Assembly (NCBI GenBank): GCA_003116995.1
Contig: BDSL01000082.1
Coordinates: 423,088 to 487,087, forward strand
Direction: 5' to 3'
DNA: 64,000 nucleotides
Origin: Yamagishiella unicocca
Taxonomy: Eukaryota > Chlorophyta > Chlorophyceae > Chlamydomonadales > Volvocaceae
Shown piece after piece: positions 1 through 13,400 of the stretch. Below the pieces are notes generated by a model. It saw nothing but the letters and a program-made list of their open reading frames with translations. It did not search any database and was not told where the DNA came from. The position numbers and the translations under genes are program-made. Numbering within the stretch: the stretch's first letter is position 1; every line of letters begins with the position of its first letter.

Positions 1-3000
1 GCATGTACCTGCCTTAAAGCACCCCGGGTGGGTCTTGAGAGGGTCTCAGATGCTTCAGGGGCAATCGCTTTTGCTCCCACAACAGCCCCCTGCCACCGTA
101 CTGTTCGTCGGACTCAACTCCCCACCCTCAACACACACCCCGCACATCTCCTGGCGTAGGACAAACACGCCATCCAAACACGACCACGAGGATGAAGAGG
201 CAAAGCTGCTGCCCACCAGCAGCGCGTCTGCTGCCCCCGCCGCAAATGGCGCGGCCGAGGAATCCCACGGCTCGTCCCAGGGTGCCAAGGCCCCCAGCAG
301 CAGCTCCCACGGCTACGGCCCGCACAGCGGCATGCTGGAGAGCATTGCCCACTCGGGCCTGGTCTCATGCTTGCTCCTGAAGCGCCCCGCCCTGCTGCAA
401 CACCGCCTGGTGCTTCGGTCCGTGGTTGAGTTCGGCTGCCTCATGGCCTGGTACTTCTTGGCGGATCGTACGACACTGCTCCCGGAGGGGCCCAAGGACT
501 ACAGCCGTGACCTGTTCGTGTTCCTGTTCGTGGTCCTCACCTCTGTGGCCGTCTGCAGCTCGCTCTCGACGTTCAAGATGCCGCTACTGCTCAACCGCCC
601 TCAGACGGAGGAGTGGAAGGGTTGGATGCAGGTCCGGGCGTGGGTGTGGGGCTTGGGCGTGACCTGGAGGGCCTGGGAGAACGGGGGGGGGCGAGTGCCT
701 TTAGGTTAGGACTCGCGAGCTGACTGAAGTGCTCTCGAGGCGAAAGGGCACATCCGGCTGTGCGTTATGCATATGAGGGTTGCGAGGGCCGGAGGAAGCG
801 ATCTGGAAGCGGCCAGAGATCGATCTGGAAGCGGTCAGGGTCTTATGCGCCGCGTTGCATGAGCGACCTGAAGCACGACGTGGCCCTGTACGGCATGGCC
901 CTGTACGACTCAATTCCGTCCGTCCGCGCCATCTCTCCCTCCTGGCCGTACCAGGTTCTCTTCCTACTGTACCACTACTTTGAGGCCAGGGAAGCGTACA
1001 ACGCCATTCGCATCTTCATCGCCGGTTACGTGTGGATGACCGGCTTCGGCAACTTCTCCTACTACTACAAGACGGGCGACTTCTGCATTGGGCGGTGCGT
1101 TTCAAACCGTGCACCTGCGCCGGGGTGTTGGCGAAGGGAAGGAAAGCGTCTCTGGCTGGGTGGTTTGGCGGGAATATTAATCGACGCTTCTGAAGTACCC
1201 TGGCAAGGTATGGTTGGGGTGTGTCGCCGCAACGGCTGAATAGAGGCAGGGAGGGATGCTTCCAAGAGGATCATCCAAGGTGAAAAGATCATCAAAGGGA
1301 GCCATCCAAGGTGAAAAGCCAAGCCGTACGCGACGAGGCAACAATGCAAATGCAGAAGCTGGGGCAAACTGCTACTCGGTAGCTTACTAAAAACCGCCGC
1401 CGGGTGTACATAACGCGCCTATGCGGAAACTAAGGGCGAGACTGGTGACATCCTTCCAGCGTCTGCTGTACTGTTGCCGACCCAGATCGCCCGTGCTGGG
1501 ACTGCGGGGAGTTCTTTCGGGACACAAACAGAGGCAACGGCTAGGATCGAACCGTAGATCTTTCTGCACCTGCTCACCCGATGCCTCCGTCCTCATCTCG
1601 TTCGCGCCCTCCTCGCCCCTCGCCACACTTCGCCGCAGCTTTGCCCAGATGTTGTGGCGCCTCAACTTTCTGGTCTTCTTCGCTTGCGTCGTACTGCGCA
1701 ACAGCTACATGCTGTACTACATCTGCCCCATGCACACAATCTTCACCGTCTTCGTGTATGCCGCGCTTGCCATCGCGCCGCAACTCAACCAAAATAACGG
1801 CTGGCTGATGCTCAAGTGAGGAAGCCTCTAGCTGGCTGCGCCATGGGTGGGGGTTGGATGGCCGACTGCGGCGGCCAGGCCGTGGGTGGGGGTTGGATGG
1901 CCGATTGGGGCTGCCAGGCCGTGGGTGGGGGTTGGATGGCCGACTGGGGCTGCCAGGCCGTGGGTGGGGGTTTGGATGGCCGATCGGGGCGGCTAGGCCG
2001 TGGGTGGGGGTTGGATGGCCGACTAGGGCTGCCAGGCCGTGGGTGGGGGTTGGATGGCCGACTGGGGCTGCCAGGCCGTGGGTGGGGGTTTGGATGGCCG
2101 ATCGGGGCGGCTAGGCCGTGGGTGGGGGTTGGATGGCCGACTAGGGCTGCCAGGCCGTGGGTGGGGGTTTGGATGGCCGATTGGGGCGGCCAGGCCGTGG
2201 GTGGGGTTTGGATGGCCGATTGGGCCGGCCAGGCCGTGGGTGGGGGTTGGATGGCCGATTGGGGCGGCCAGGCCGTGGGCCTTGATGCTCATCAGTTGGC
2301 ACGCGAGGGCAGTTTAGGTAGCTAGGGCTGCCTCTTGGCATCAGCTTTGGCGGGAGGACGGTCTGTATTCGGGAGGGGTTGTGGGGCAAGGTAGGAGGCA
2401 GCGCGCAAGACAGGGGGCCGTTTGCGGCGCGCGGACTCAACGCACCTGGCGATGACCCATGGGTCGGCACCAGTTATGAGGTCCTCGGGCGGGGAGGGGG
2501 GTGGCGTTCAGGGCGACCAGCGAACCGTCGCCGTGCGCTAAAGGGTTTTCGCCCACTCCGTAGTACGGCCTGAATCCGTCGCGTGGCGCAGCCCCTGGAG
2601 CAACCCGTTGTGCCGCCGCCCTCCCCGTTGGCCCCCTGCCCAATGCCAGGATGGCGCTCTGTTTCGTGTTCATCTACGTGACGTGGGACCTCAAGGTGGT
2701 CTTCTACGCCATCTGGAGCCCCTTCTCCTGGCTGCTGGGGTACACGGACCCGCGCAACCCCTCAGACGACGTCATGCACGGTGCGTGGCGCTCCTAGGGT
2801 TTTGATGCAGGCAACGGTGAACCGACCTGAGGAGTGCGTGGCGGATGGATCGGGGACGTGTGAAGGATGGAGGAAGGCGTGTGAAAAAGGGCAAAGGCCA
2901 AGGGGCGTTGGACGAGGAAACGGGCAATCGGCAAAGGAGTGCGCGGCGTGGGCGAGGATGGCGTTGGGCGTGCTGCTGTGGCCAGTGGCAGGGCGAACGG

Positions 3001-4969
3001 CGATGTGTGTGAAGTGGCCAGGTCCGGTCGAGGATTGAGGATGACCGATCCAGCAAGTGGTACAACTGGAGCACGCCGGAGCCGAAGGACGTGTCGGCCG
3101 CTGCTGGGGGGAAGAGGGCGGGGGGAAACAGGGCGGGGGAAACAGGGCAGGGGGATGGGCCTAGGCGCTGGCCTCCGTGCACAGTACGGATAGGCGGGCG
3201 GGTACGGATTCCATCGCGCTGATGCGGGCCTTATGACCTGCCTGCTCGCCCTCGGGTGCGCCCTCCGTGTGCTGCAGAGTGGTACTTCCGGTCCTCCCTG
3301 GACCGCTACGTTTGGATCTACGGCATGCTGTGCGCCTTCATCCACCCCCAGGTGTGCAGTTGTCCGTCGGTTAGGTTGGTTGGTTGGTTGGGTGAGACGC
3401 GTCGCGTCTGACTCCTGACTTACACCGACACTGACACGTGGGTGGACCACACCTGGAGCTAGGCAGCTCCCCTGAATGCGGGAGCAACCGTCGAGCAACG
3501 GTGTCAAAACGCTTCGCCACCACCTACCCCTGGGCAGTACACAGGTTTTCCATGCAAGCTACCCCTGGGCTCGCTCTGCGCCTTTGCGGCTGACACTGCG
3601 CGACAACTTGAATGCCGCCGGGGCTCAGTCGCAAGTAGTTGCCTTTCCTGGCCATTGTAATGCCATGTGCCCGCTATGGGTAATTGAAGCCCAGGCATGC
3701 CCGGCCCTCCGCCTTCCCCCCCACCCCGAGCCTAGCAACTGTAACGGCCCAACCAACTTAACGCCCCCCTCCGACAACGTGCAGGCTGCGGCCGTGCTCA
3801 AGTACATTGACGAGATGCCCGTGATTCGCCGCTACACGGTGCGATCAGTCATCCTGGCGGTTTGCGGTGTCCTAGCCTACGTCTACTACAGTACCATCTA
3901 CGTGCTGCCCAAGTACGACTATAACGCCGTACACCCGTACACGTCGTGGATCCCGATCACGCTGTGGATCATCGTGCGGAACCTGACGCCCCTGGAGCGT
4001 ATCTACCACCTGCGCCTGTACGGCTGGCTGGGCTGCATCACGCTGGAGACGTACATCTCGCAGGTGTGTACGGGCAGCGGATGAGGAAAGCCCCCCGTCG
4101 TGGACACGGGCACCATTGAGGCGCAAAGCGTCCAGCAGTTAGTTGTACGAACATGCCGTGCCAATCGTGCGTGCCGTTATTCTGTGGTTATGCCTCCGGA
4201 GGAACCAGTGGAATTTGCTCTGCAAAGGGACAATGGTACGGCAGCTAGAGAGTGACGCTGCGGGGGAGCTCTTTCCGTATCGGCAACACCGAATCCACTT
4301 GCAGCGGCGCCACTTTGTCCTCGGCTGCCGGGGAGCTGTGTACGAATGAATGATCGTGCGTACGACCCTGACACCACTCCCCGCGGACGCCTGGCCTGCC
4401 CTTTTGTTCCCCGCAGTTCCACGTTTGGATGAAGTCCTCGGTCCCCAACGGCCAGCCCAAGGGCCTGCTGGTGCTCATCCCCGGATACCCGCTCCTCAAC
4501 TTTGCGCTGGTGTCCGCACGTGAGTCCCTTTTGTGCCACCGTACACTGTCTACTCAAACCCCCTGCGGCACAATCATTTTGCACGTGGAGGGCCCACCCA
4601 CCGTCCAGTCCCCAGAAATAACCCCCGACACCCACATCCACCTCCGAAATAATATCTTTGGTAGATCCTGCTGCAAATGTTGCGAAAATAGGTTACGATA
4701 GGTCCGTGTGATGCACTATTGCCCTGCTGCCCGCGCTCCTCTGTTCCGCAACAACTTCTGTATCGTGAGACGCACCACCTGCCGCCGTGCCCGCGCGACC
4801 TGCAGTGTACGTGCTGGTGAGTCACCGGCTGTTCGACCTGACCAACGCGCTGAAGAACGCTGCCGTGCCGCACTCGAACAACTCACTGCTGCTGCGCAAC
4901 GTGATCATGATGATTGTCACGGGCGCGGTGCTGTGGTCGGTGGTGGCGGTGGTATACTCGGCGGTGTGA
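1..4969 (+). CDS. Cas1p/RWA-type O-acetyltransferase, 3' part of gene (5' end outside or unclear)
   Basis: Multi-pass membrane acyltransferase of the Cas1_AcylT family (plant RWA, fungal Cas1p, animal CASD1), which supplies acetyl groups for polysaccharide or glycan O-acetylation in the Golgi. Exons inferred from splice sites and continuous phase: about 159-631 (start uncertain), 955-1094, 1639-1815, 2650-2780, 3278-3351, 3785-4063, 4417-4519, 4806-4969 with stop TGA. Diagnostic family stretches include [78 protein letters not shown] and [18 protein letters not shown]. Many hydrophobic segments fit the roughly ten-helix fold. The first visible exon opens with a Ser/Ala-rich hydrophilic stretch before the first helix. 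No SGNH esterase domain, as in CASD1, is visible; it could lie upstream of the window. Family call is strong; the substrate is unknown. Confidence 0.9.
1844..2283. repeat. ~39-bp minisatellite in RWA intron
   Basis: About eleven imperfect copies of a 39-40 bp G-rich unit built on GGGTGGGGGTTGGATGGCC and ending CCAGGCCGT. The array lies in the intron between exons 1639-1815 and 2650-2780. It creates spurious open frames on both strands because the unit is close to a multiple of three. No coding role is supported. Confidence 0.9.
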
Positions 4970-7499
4970 GGGGCGAGCCCAGCCCCCGGCCCCGTAATCC
5001 GCATGATGGCCTAAACTGGGACATGGCTAGCGGTTAAAAGGTTTGTTCCGAGTGCATTGCCATCGAGTAATAATGGTGGCTGTTACAGTGGGCCTCAGAC
5101 GGTATGGAAGAGCCATCGCGCGCAGCCGGCGCATCACGAGCGCTCGCATCGGTAGTGTCGGCATAAGATTGCCAAGGCGAGGGGGCGCCCAAACTTGGAC
5201 GACTTGGTGCTACTGTACCGTGATCTAGAGATCAGCCGACTTCGCTTTGCCAGCGCTGGCGAAGAGCAGAGCCCGTCCAGGGCGGCGCACTAGTTAGGAA
5301 GGTTGGACTCGTCTCCAGACGTTACTACATTATGTGGACGGGCCCTGCTTGACCGGCCGCATCCTTATGCAGCCCGACGGTATGCACTGCTGCTTGTGGC
5401 ATTAGGCACTGGCAGTGACTTTGTTGTGAACCATGATGGTTATGCCGGGACTCGGCGGCTGGGGAACCTTGGAGTGACCTTCGGTGGACACCTGAACAAA
5501 CAAAGCTATGTTATGGGTTACACGTATACCCAGGAGGCAGGCGTCTGGGGTCATTGAGGGACACCAGTGTCGGCCGTTTTGGCTTGTGACGAGGAGAGCA
5601 TGCGCGCGACTCGACGAGCAGGTTTACGGCATGTGGTGAACGGATTGTGATCCACAAGCTTGCCCAAGGAATACAGGAAGTGGTTTGCGTTGTCATGGAT
5701 TGGTCGAGGATGGATGAAAAAGACAACTAACTACAGTAACTAACAACTGACTGCCGTACAGCAGTTGGTTGTGATGACTGTAAAGAGTTTCACTTTTTTC
5801 CGATGAACTCTACCTAGCTATCTGATTGTTTATCTGTCTGCCTGCCTATGTGCCTCACTGTCTGGATGCAGGGGCTTGCTCACCGACACAACTTCGATTC
5901 CTTTTGTGTCCCTGCCCCCTTGTGCGCGGGGAGGGGAGAAGGACGTCGGTGGGAGAGTCGGAACACTTCGTCTCCTTCAATGTCCGGCAATGTCCGGCAA
6001 TGTCAACTTCGTCTCCTTCAATGTCCGGCAATGTGCCCCAAGGTCTTACCTTGTGGTCTCGAAACCCATTATTTAAAGTACTAATACCCGACGGAGGTCG
6101 GGCGGCAGGGGCTCAATCGAAGAGGCTGTCCTGCTCGCCTGCTATATGAATGGATTAACGTAACCGTTACAACAATGAATGGATTAACGTTACAGTTCAT
6201 TCGTCATTGCATACACCTACACCGACGCAGCGCGCTCGCTTAGGAGGCGCCGCGCTGGAAGCGACCCTGCGAGGTTGGGCTACCGTGCTAATGGCCCGTC
6301 TGCAGGGGGGTACAACAGCTCGCGCCCAGGATACGGTTCCACAGCGGGTGGAGGTAATAGTAATAACTACAGCCGCATGTTACATGGACTATTGGAATTC
6401 CACTAGCACTAGGGTAAACCAACGCAGGTACGCTTGGCAGCCCTGACGGGCTGCCAGGGCCGCCTCAGCGGCGATGCGCCACCATGACGTACGCAAACTC
6501 AGCGAACGCGTGACGAGAAATTGGGCACGCGTGTTAGGGAGGGCGCGACGGTTGGGGCATCGCCGCCATGGCTGACAAAACGTGGCGCCCCCGCGCACAA
6601 TACTCAATATACACACGGGTCGTAATCCGTCTTGTACGGATGGCACTGATAACCCGCCTCGTACGGACGCCACGGATAACACAAAATAATAGGCCTGGAT
6701 CGTTGCACAGAAGCCCGGCTTGCTCGCTCCGGCCTGTACAATACGTAGTGTCCCTAGAGCTGAATGCGAAGGGGGGCTGCTTCCGACAAAATTGCTTCTC
6801 TGCGCCATCGCTCCAGCTTACCTCTCTTCTGGTCAAGATGTTAAGTCAGCGCGGCCATCCAAACCGTCTAGAAGGGCTTAGGGGTGCCCATGACTAATGC
6901 ATCACTCTGCAGGTGTCACACCGGCGTTCCGTCCACCGCTACACGCCACGCCGCTGGCCCCCAGAGCCAGGCGTCCTAAGCTGCACACAGCACCACACCG
7001 ATCCACACATTCCACAGCCTACAACAGGCGCACAAAAAAGGTTCACCTTTTCGCGTCGAATAGCGCGGCGGTCGCGTACGCCCTGCCGATACGCTCTTCA
7101 TTGAGACGCTGTGTACGCGCATTGCTACTTGCAATCACAGAGCCCATATTTGAAGCCCGCAGCCCGCAGCCATACCATATGTCACCAAACACACACACAG
7201 TCAGCAAACAGGCTTCACACGCCTGTACGACAAGCACGTGCGGCGCTCGCGTGTCCTCATGACGGGGCGGCTCCACAACAGTGCGCCGCCCCTGCTGCTT
7301 AAAGGACATCCTCCTGTGCAACATGTAAGGCAGTGGCGTCATAAACCAGCCGTCTAGACAACAGACAGACAGACAGACAGACAGACAGCTGGCCTCCGCG
7401 GCGACGTCTTTCACCGCCTGCTGCGGTGTCGTCAAAGCAGCCGCAGCCGCAGCCGCGACCGGCCGCTGTGTCCCACATGGCTACCGCTCCAGTCGCCTC
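4970..7499. other. Intergenic region between convergent RWA and XDH genes
   Basis: Holds the 3' ends of two converging genes; no convincing coding signal. Visible items: short direct repeats of CAATGTCCGG (about 5976-6035), a duplicated GAATGGATTAACGT with a nearby AACGTAACCGTTAC palindrome (6146-6200), and an (ACAG)n microsatellite (7361-7388) just beyond the XDH stop. A TGTAA at about 5778 could serve RWA but is about 800 bp past its stop. Confidence 0.6.
7361..7388. repeat. (ACAG)n microsatellite
   Basis: Seven perfect ACAG units, located about 110 bp past the XDH stop codon, so probably in its 3' UTR. Confidence 0.9.
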
Positions 7500-10400
7500 T
7501 CAGCAGCTTATCTTAGGCCTGCACATGGGGAAGAACACGGGCATCGTTGGGGCGGGGCATTGAAGATGCCGACATATAGGTGGCGCGTCACCTCGCGTTT
7601 GCCACGGATGCCATGCCGCCACCGCGACCGCAACGGAGCAGGCGGCCATGCCGCCCCACCCACCTGATGTCGTGGCTCGCGTACGGCAGCACCACCTCGT
7701 CCGAGCACAACAGGCGCAGGCGTTCCGGGGTGGCGGGTGCGTCCAGGATGAAATAGCCGCTGAGGCCGGCAGCCTGGCGGGCGGCGTAGAGCGCCTCCTG
7801 TGGGGTGCAAAGCGGGTTTGGGTGGGGCCGGTGGTGTGGTGGTGAGTGCCGGGTCTACTGCTGGTCAGGGGGGTGTGCGTCAGGAGGGGAGCGAGGTGCC
7901 GACCCAAAAGGCATCCCGGAACTTCTGAAACGAAACGAGGTGTCAAGATGGAAGGAGCGGTGTGGCGGAGTGGCCGAGGGAAGGTGTACAGGGTTGCGAG
8001 GCTTTGCGGGTAGGCAGGAAAGGGCGTTTCGCGGTGCCACCGGGGGGACCCGTCGCGGCATTCGCGCAGGCGCAAGAAACGTTTTAGGGACACACGGCGT
8101 GCCGTCTGTCTTACCTTGAGAGCGAAGAACACCGATGCGCCCAGGTGGAACGGCGGCTCGCCGACGGCCTGCGGACGGGGCGCAAAGGACAGGGCCCAAA
8201 GTTCGTGATGTTGGTGGCCACGCCAGCGACCAACCAAGGGACTGGTAGGTAAACGACCTCGCGGATGCGTGGTAGGGGGGCAGAGAGCGGCGCGACGTGG
8301 CAGGTGCTATGCACTCGCCGTACACCGGCCCTTCTCTGGGTGCCGCGCCAGGGAGACCTGGGTGGGTGGCTGGGCACTTAAAAGGGTGACAAGGGCTGGG
8401 CGGGTGGCGGTGGCCGGGCCGGGCCGACACACCTTGGAGGAGTGAACGGCGCGCACGTTGGGTGCGTTGGTCAGCAGCTGCACCCGGAAGTCCACTGGGA
8501 TGTCGTTGACGGAGGGGATCTTGTAGGTGCCAGGGCCCTTGGTGAACAGATGGCCGGGGCGGATCCAAGGGTGTTGCCTGCGGGGCGGGGCGGGGCGGAA
8601 GGGATGAGAGGGTGACGTAGTTGTGGAATGCACGGCGCCGGGGCGCGAACCACCTGGCGAGATGATGTGCCCATTGCACCGCGCCTGTGAGCTTCAGGCG
8701 GCACGCTATTCGTGAAGATGACTGCACCGACTGCAGGGCTCGTTCCGCGGACCCCGAATGACAAGCAGGGTGCGTGACAAGGACGTCCAGGCGTCCGGAA
8801 AGCAGGAAGGAAGGTGTCCCTCCCAGGTCCCAGCCCTCAACCCAGCCGCGCACGGCCCGCTGCTGTCTCCAGCAGCAGCAGGCCGCACCGCCAAGGAGCC
8901 CCTCAGGCCGACGCAGGCCTAGAAGACGCCCTCCTGGCCGCCACCCCACTCACTTGTCGCCCCACATCAGCTCCTCAAGCACCAGCCAGCCCATGCCCTG
9001 CACGAAGCCGCCCTCCACCTGCGCGGGGAGACGGACGCGAGGGTCGGGTCTCCCGTGTGTTTCGCCCCCGACCGGGATCGAAACACCAGACACGGCACCG
9101 CAACAAAGCGCTTTGTGGCGAAACTTAGCATATGGTACTTTGAGAGAGGCGTACGCGCACAACTACAACCTGCGCCGCCGCGCCTGCCGGCAACGCATGG
9201 CCGTACCGGTAGTCGATAAAACGAAGATAACCCACATGGCTGCTGCTGCGTACCCACCTGCCCAATGTCGATGGCGGGGTTGAGGGGGTTACCCACGTCC
9301 ATCACCAGGTCGGACCGCAGGACCTGCATGTCGCCGGTCAGCACGTCGATCTCCACCTGCGGCAAAACACAACGCGAACGGCGACGAGAAAGCATCGGAC
9401 CGCGGAATCCCAGCAACAAACCCAGCGACGACGACACGGTTGCCGCCGGGTAAGGGAGGCTAGGGCTAGCTTAAGCAAAGTCGAAAATTTGGACATGGTA
9501 AGTAGGTGCGGTGCGAACGCCCTATGTGCTCCGGGCGGTATCTTAACTTCTTAACTCCTTAACTTCTTAACTTCTTAAGCCGCGGAGCTGGCGGACCCGA
9601 GAGACCGACGACCCACCTCGCTAACGGCGGCTCCGAAGCAGAAGTAGTTGAAGGGCCGCGACCCGCCGAAGCCCGTGATGTCGGGTGTGGAGTAGAAGCC
9701 ATGCGCCGACAGGTCCACTCGGTCCAGGTAGGCGGCGTTGACGACTTCCTTCCAGGTGCCGCCCGGCAGCTTGGCCCTGGATGGGGGCCGGGGGGTGGCG
9801 AGGAAACCCGTCTACACGACATAGAAGAAAGAGGAACACTAGGGGACAACCCTAGCGGGAGGAGAGCTGGGAGCTAAGAACGGTGGCGCGAGCGGCAGTG
9901 GGGTACCAGAGTGCGGGCGCGGCGTTGTGGAAGGGGGGATCCAGGGGATGGCATATACAGCAACGGGAGCCGACCACCGGTTGAGGGAGATTTGAACTTT
10001 GACCAGAAAGGGAGCCGCAAGCACCAGCACCGGGCGGCAGGAAGCACGCGCACCTGTACGGCGCCAGGCGCTCGCTCAGCTGGGTGCACGCGTCCAGTAC
10101 GGCACCGCCGTACATGTCGGAGGAGGCCGAGGCGGCGGTGGGCGATGCGTTGGGCACCTTATCGGTGGAGGTCTCGCTGATGAAGACCTTGGACAGCGGC
10201 ACGTTGAGCGCCTGGGCCGCCACCTGCAGAGGGGCGGGTCGCGGCGCGGCGCGAGCCGCACAGGGGGTGCTGAGATGTGCGTACGTTTAATAACAAGTAA
10301 ACGATGAGAGGGAAATTGTTTCGGCACTAGGCGAAAGTTTGGGTCACAAAGCGGCAACAGAAGAGATGAGAGGGTGGTTGTGTCGGCATACGGAGCAGAA

Positions 10401-13400
10401 TGCACGCCCCTACTCGCGTTCCTTCCTCCACTCTCCTGCGCAGCCCGCACCACACCAGCCCACCCTTGCTGTTGTCTTCTCACCCTACAGCCCTAACTGC
10501 TCTTGCCCGCCCTTGCCTTCTCGCCTCCTATCCCACTATCCTACCCGCTGTTGCCCCCCCCTTCGCACGTTCGTTGATACCAATATCCTACTACCTTAGT
10601 CCTGCACATAAATAATTCTCGACTCGCCTCCTCGCCCTACACGGCAGCCTACCTGCGCCATCTTGGTGTGCAGCCCCTGGCCCATCTCCACGCCTCCGTG
10701 CGTCACCAGCACGGTGCCGTCCAGGTAGACGTGCACCAGCGCACCCGCCTGGTTGAGGAACTTGGTGGTGAAGGAGATGCCGAACTTGGTCGGGGTGGCG
10801 GCGAGGCCGCGCTTGCGCCACCTGGAGCCGCAGGCGAGGGTCGGCAGTTTGGCAACGAATTTGGCAATGGGTTTGGCAACGAGTTTGGCAACGAGTTTGG
10901 CAACGAACTTGGCAATGAATTTGGCAACGACTTTAGCAACGAGTTTGGCAACGAGTTTGGCAACGAGTTTGGAGCCCGTGATTGATTGCTCTCGGGACGC
11001 CACGCCCCCGTCATGAAATTTCTTTGCGTCATTTCAGCCAGGCGCGTGAGCCTGCGCTGATGGGTGCTGAGACAGCAAGTCGGCAGGCATCCTGCGTGTG
11101 GGGCTTGGCACTACACGGCTGCGTATACCAGTACACAAACCATTGCGCTGTTTCCCCCGCCATCCTCACCACCGTCCCTAACTTCCATATCCGAACACCA
11201 CTGCCTCCCGCCAACCGCACTCTGCGCCGAGCCCAGACCCAATCGAAGCCCCAATCCAAGCCCCAATCCAAGCCCCAATCCAAGCCCCAATCCAAGCCCC
11301 AATCCAAGCCCCAATCCAAGCCCCAATCCAAGCCCGCACCTGTTGGCGCGGTTGTACTCGGCCACCTGCTCCTGTCGCTCGCTGAAGGCCGACGACGACA
11401 GCGCCAGGTCCCAGCAGGCCCGGGCGCGGCAGTGCTCCATCACCTGGCCAAAGTGCGTCACGTCGCCTTCGTTGTACATGTTGAGGGAGCGGACCTCCAC
11501 GTCGCTCTTGCCGATCGTCTTGGCGATCTGGGGACAAGGAAACAAAGGCAGGCAAGCGGGCGCACGAGCGGGGCGTGGGCGCAAGGCGGTGGTGAGACCC
11601 CAATTACCGGTAAACGCGTTGAGGTCGCTTTCTCAAGAAAACAAAACGTCAGAGGCGGAATGGCCGCAGTCGTTGTTCGCTTGTTCCCTCACCGCACCGT
11701 CCGCTCCCCGGTTCCTCGTCAGCGCGGGGGCATGCATCTGCTTGTGTCGTGTCTACTTCGCCATCGGAGTGTGCGTGCCCCTTCAACACAGACCTTGAGC
11801 CAGGAACACCACAGGCAGACAGACTTACCTGCTCAATCCACATCTCTGCGAACATAAGCCCCTGCGGTCCGCCGAAGCCCCGGAAGGCCGTGTTGGAGGC
11901 TTGATGGGTGCGGCACATGTGGCCGCGGACGCGCATGTTGGGGACCTGAGAAGAGGGCGGTGTTACGGAACGGACGTGGGCGGTTGCGGAACGAATAAGA
12001 GAGGTTACAGCCCGGAGAGTGGGGCCACAAACGAGTGCAGGGAAGAGGTGCAGCGTAACGAACGGATGATCCTTTGAATGTTTTCATCATTTTGGAGCGG
12101 GTTTTTAACTGGGTCCGCTGGTGCAGCTTCCGGGGCTGGACGACGCCACAAGAGCACCGCCGCCTCCACTGGAAGGAAGGAAAAGCTGACAAGGAAGCCG
12201 TGTAGAAGCAGTAACAGCAGAGCTTGGCGTCGTCCTCCTGGCTGGCTTGCCCGCCTCCCCCTTCCCCCCATCTCGCGCCCTCTCTCCCCCCTGCCCACCA
12301 ACAACACTCCCCTCGACGAGTAAACGGGTCTTTTTTGCAACCCAGGTCTCCAGCATGCATCTCAAAACGTCTGTTCTAAACGGTTTTTTCTGGCATCCAC
12401 GGGTCTTCCTCGAACCCCCTCACCTTGTACACGCAGTCGCTGTGCAGCAGCGCGCGGTCCATGATGGAGTGCGACAGGTCGTGGCTGTTGCCGGCATTGT
12501 TGTACAGGTCCAGCTCCGCAGCCAGCACGCGGCCGTCCGCCGTGAACCCCACCTTGTAGGTGGCCAGGAAGGCGTGGCGCTGACCTGCGGGATCAGGGAA
12601 CGAAAACCGGTGGACCGACTACCCGAAGAAAGGAGGCGTCACGAGCTGGAAGGAGGGCCTCGAACAGGCGTTCTGAGGTTGGGGTGGGACCAGGGCGGGC
12701 GGCGGTCCGGCGAACTCTCGCCCCAGCACCGTGGTATTTACCCACCCTGGGTGATGTACCCACCCTGGGTGAACCCAGGGAACGCACGGCGACCCACCCA
12801 CCCGTCATCTGCATGTCCTCGTCGCGGTCCAGGCACACCCTCACGGGGCGGCGCAGGTGGTAGGAGGGCACTGCGGCGGCGCAGTGGATGAATATACCGC
12901 GGGTCTCCTTGCCGCCGAAACCGCCGCCCAGGCGCTTTGTCTGTGACCGGGAGAGGTGATCATGGAAGGGGGATTGGCGTAAGGACCCGGTTACACGATA
13001 TGGGTACAATAGCTGTCACATTGTGTCTTTGGATACATGGACGCAGGCGCATGCTAGAGCACTTGACTTGGCTACCCTCCAAGGCCAGGAGACCAGGGTA
13101 CGGTAGGTTGGGTTCGTGGATAGGGGGAGGCAAAGCCACAACCACAGCCACGGCCTGGCCTGCAAGCAACCATCGCCCTACGAGGCCCCAGCCGTATGCG
13201 GTGCGTGTGTACTGTACACCATATCGGAATGCATTACGTTTGGTTCTTTGATACGACGGCGCGAGGCCGTGAGTCGGTGGGTCGCGCACAGCTGTTGGAG
13301 CCGAGCGCCTCCTCCGCGCCCCCCGTGTGACGCTTTTCCTTTCCTGAAACGTGTCAGCGCTGCCCTTTGTGGCCTAACAAGGAAATGACGCGTGTGGACT

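Noticed and set aside
1530..1600. tRNA-like GGTTCGATCC box on the minus strand
   Set aside because: The T stem does not pair and no acceptor or anticodon stem can be drawn; at best a decayed tRNA-derived SINE inside an RWA intron.
1816..2325. Repetitive open frames rich in [13 protein letters not shown] on the plus strand
   Set aside because: Frame read-through of the 39-bp intronic minisatellite between two well-supported RWA exons.
7560..7663. Read-through of the penultimate XDH exon giving a different C-terminus
   Set aside because: Splicing from the CATCAG|GTGGGT donor to GTGCAG at 7519 keeps phase and gives the typical XDH ending RPKISC, so the unspliced reading is not preferred.
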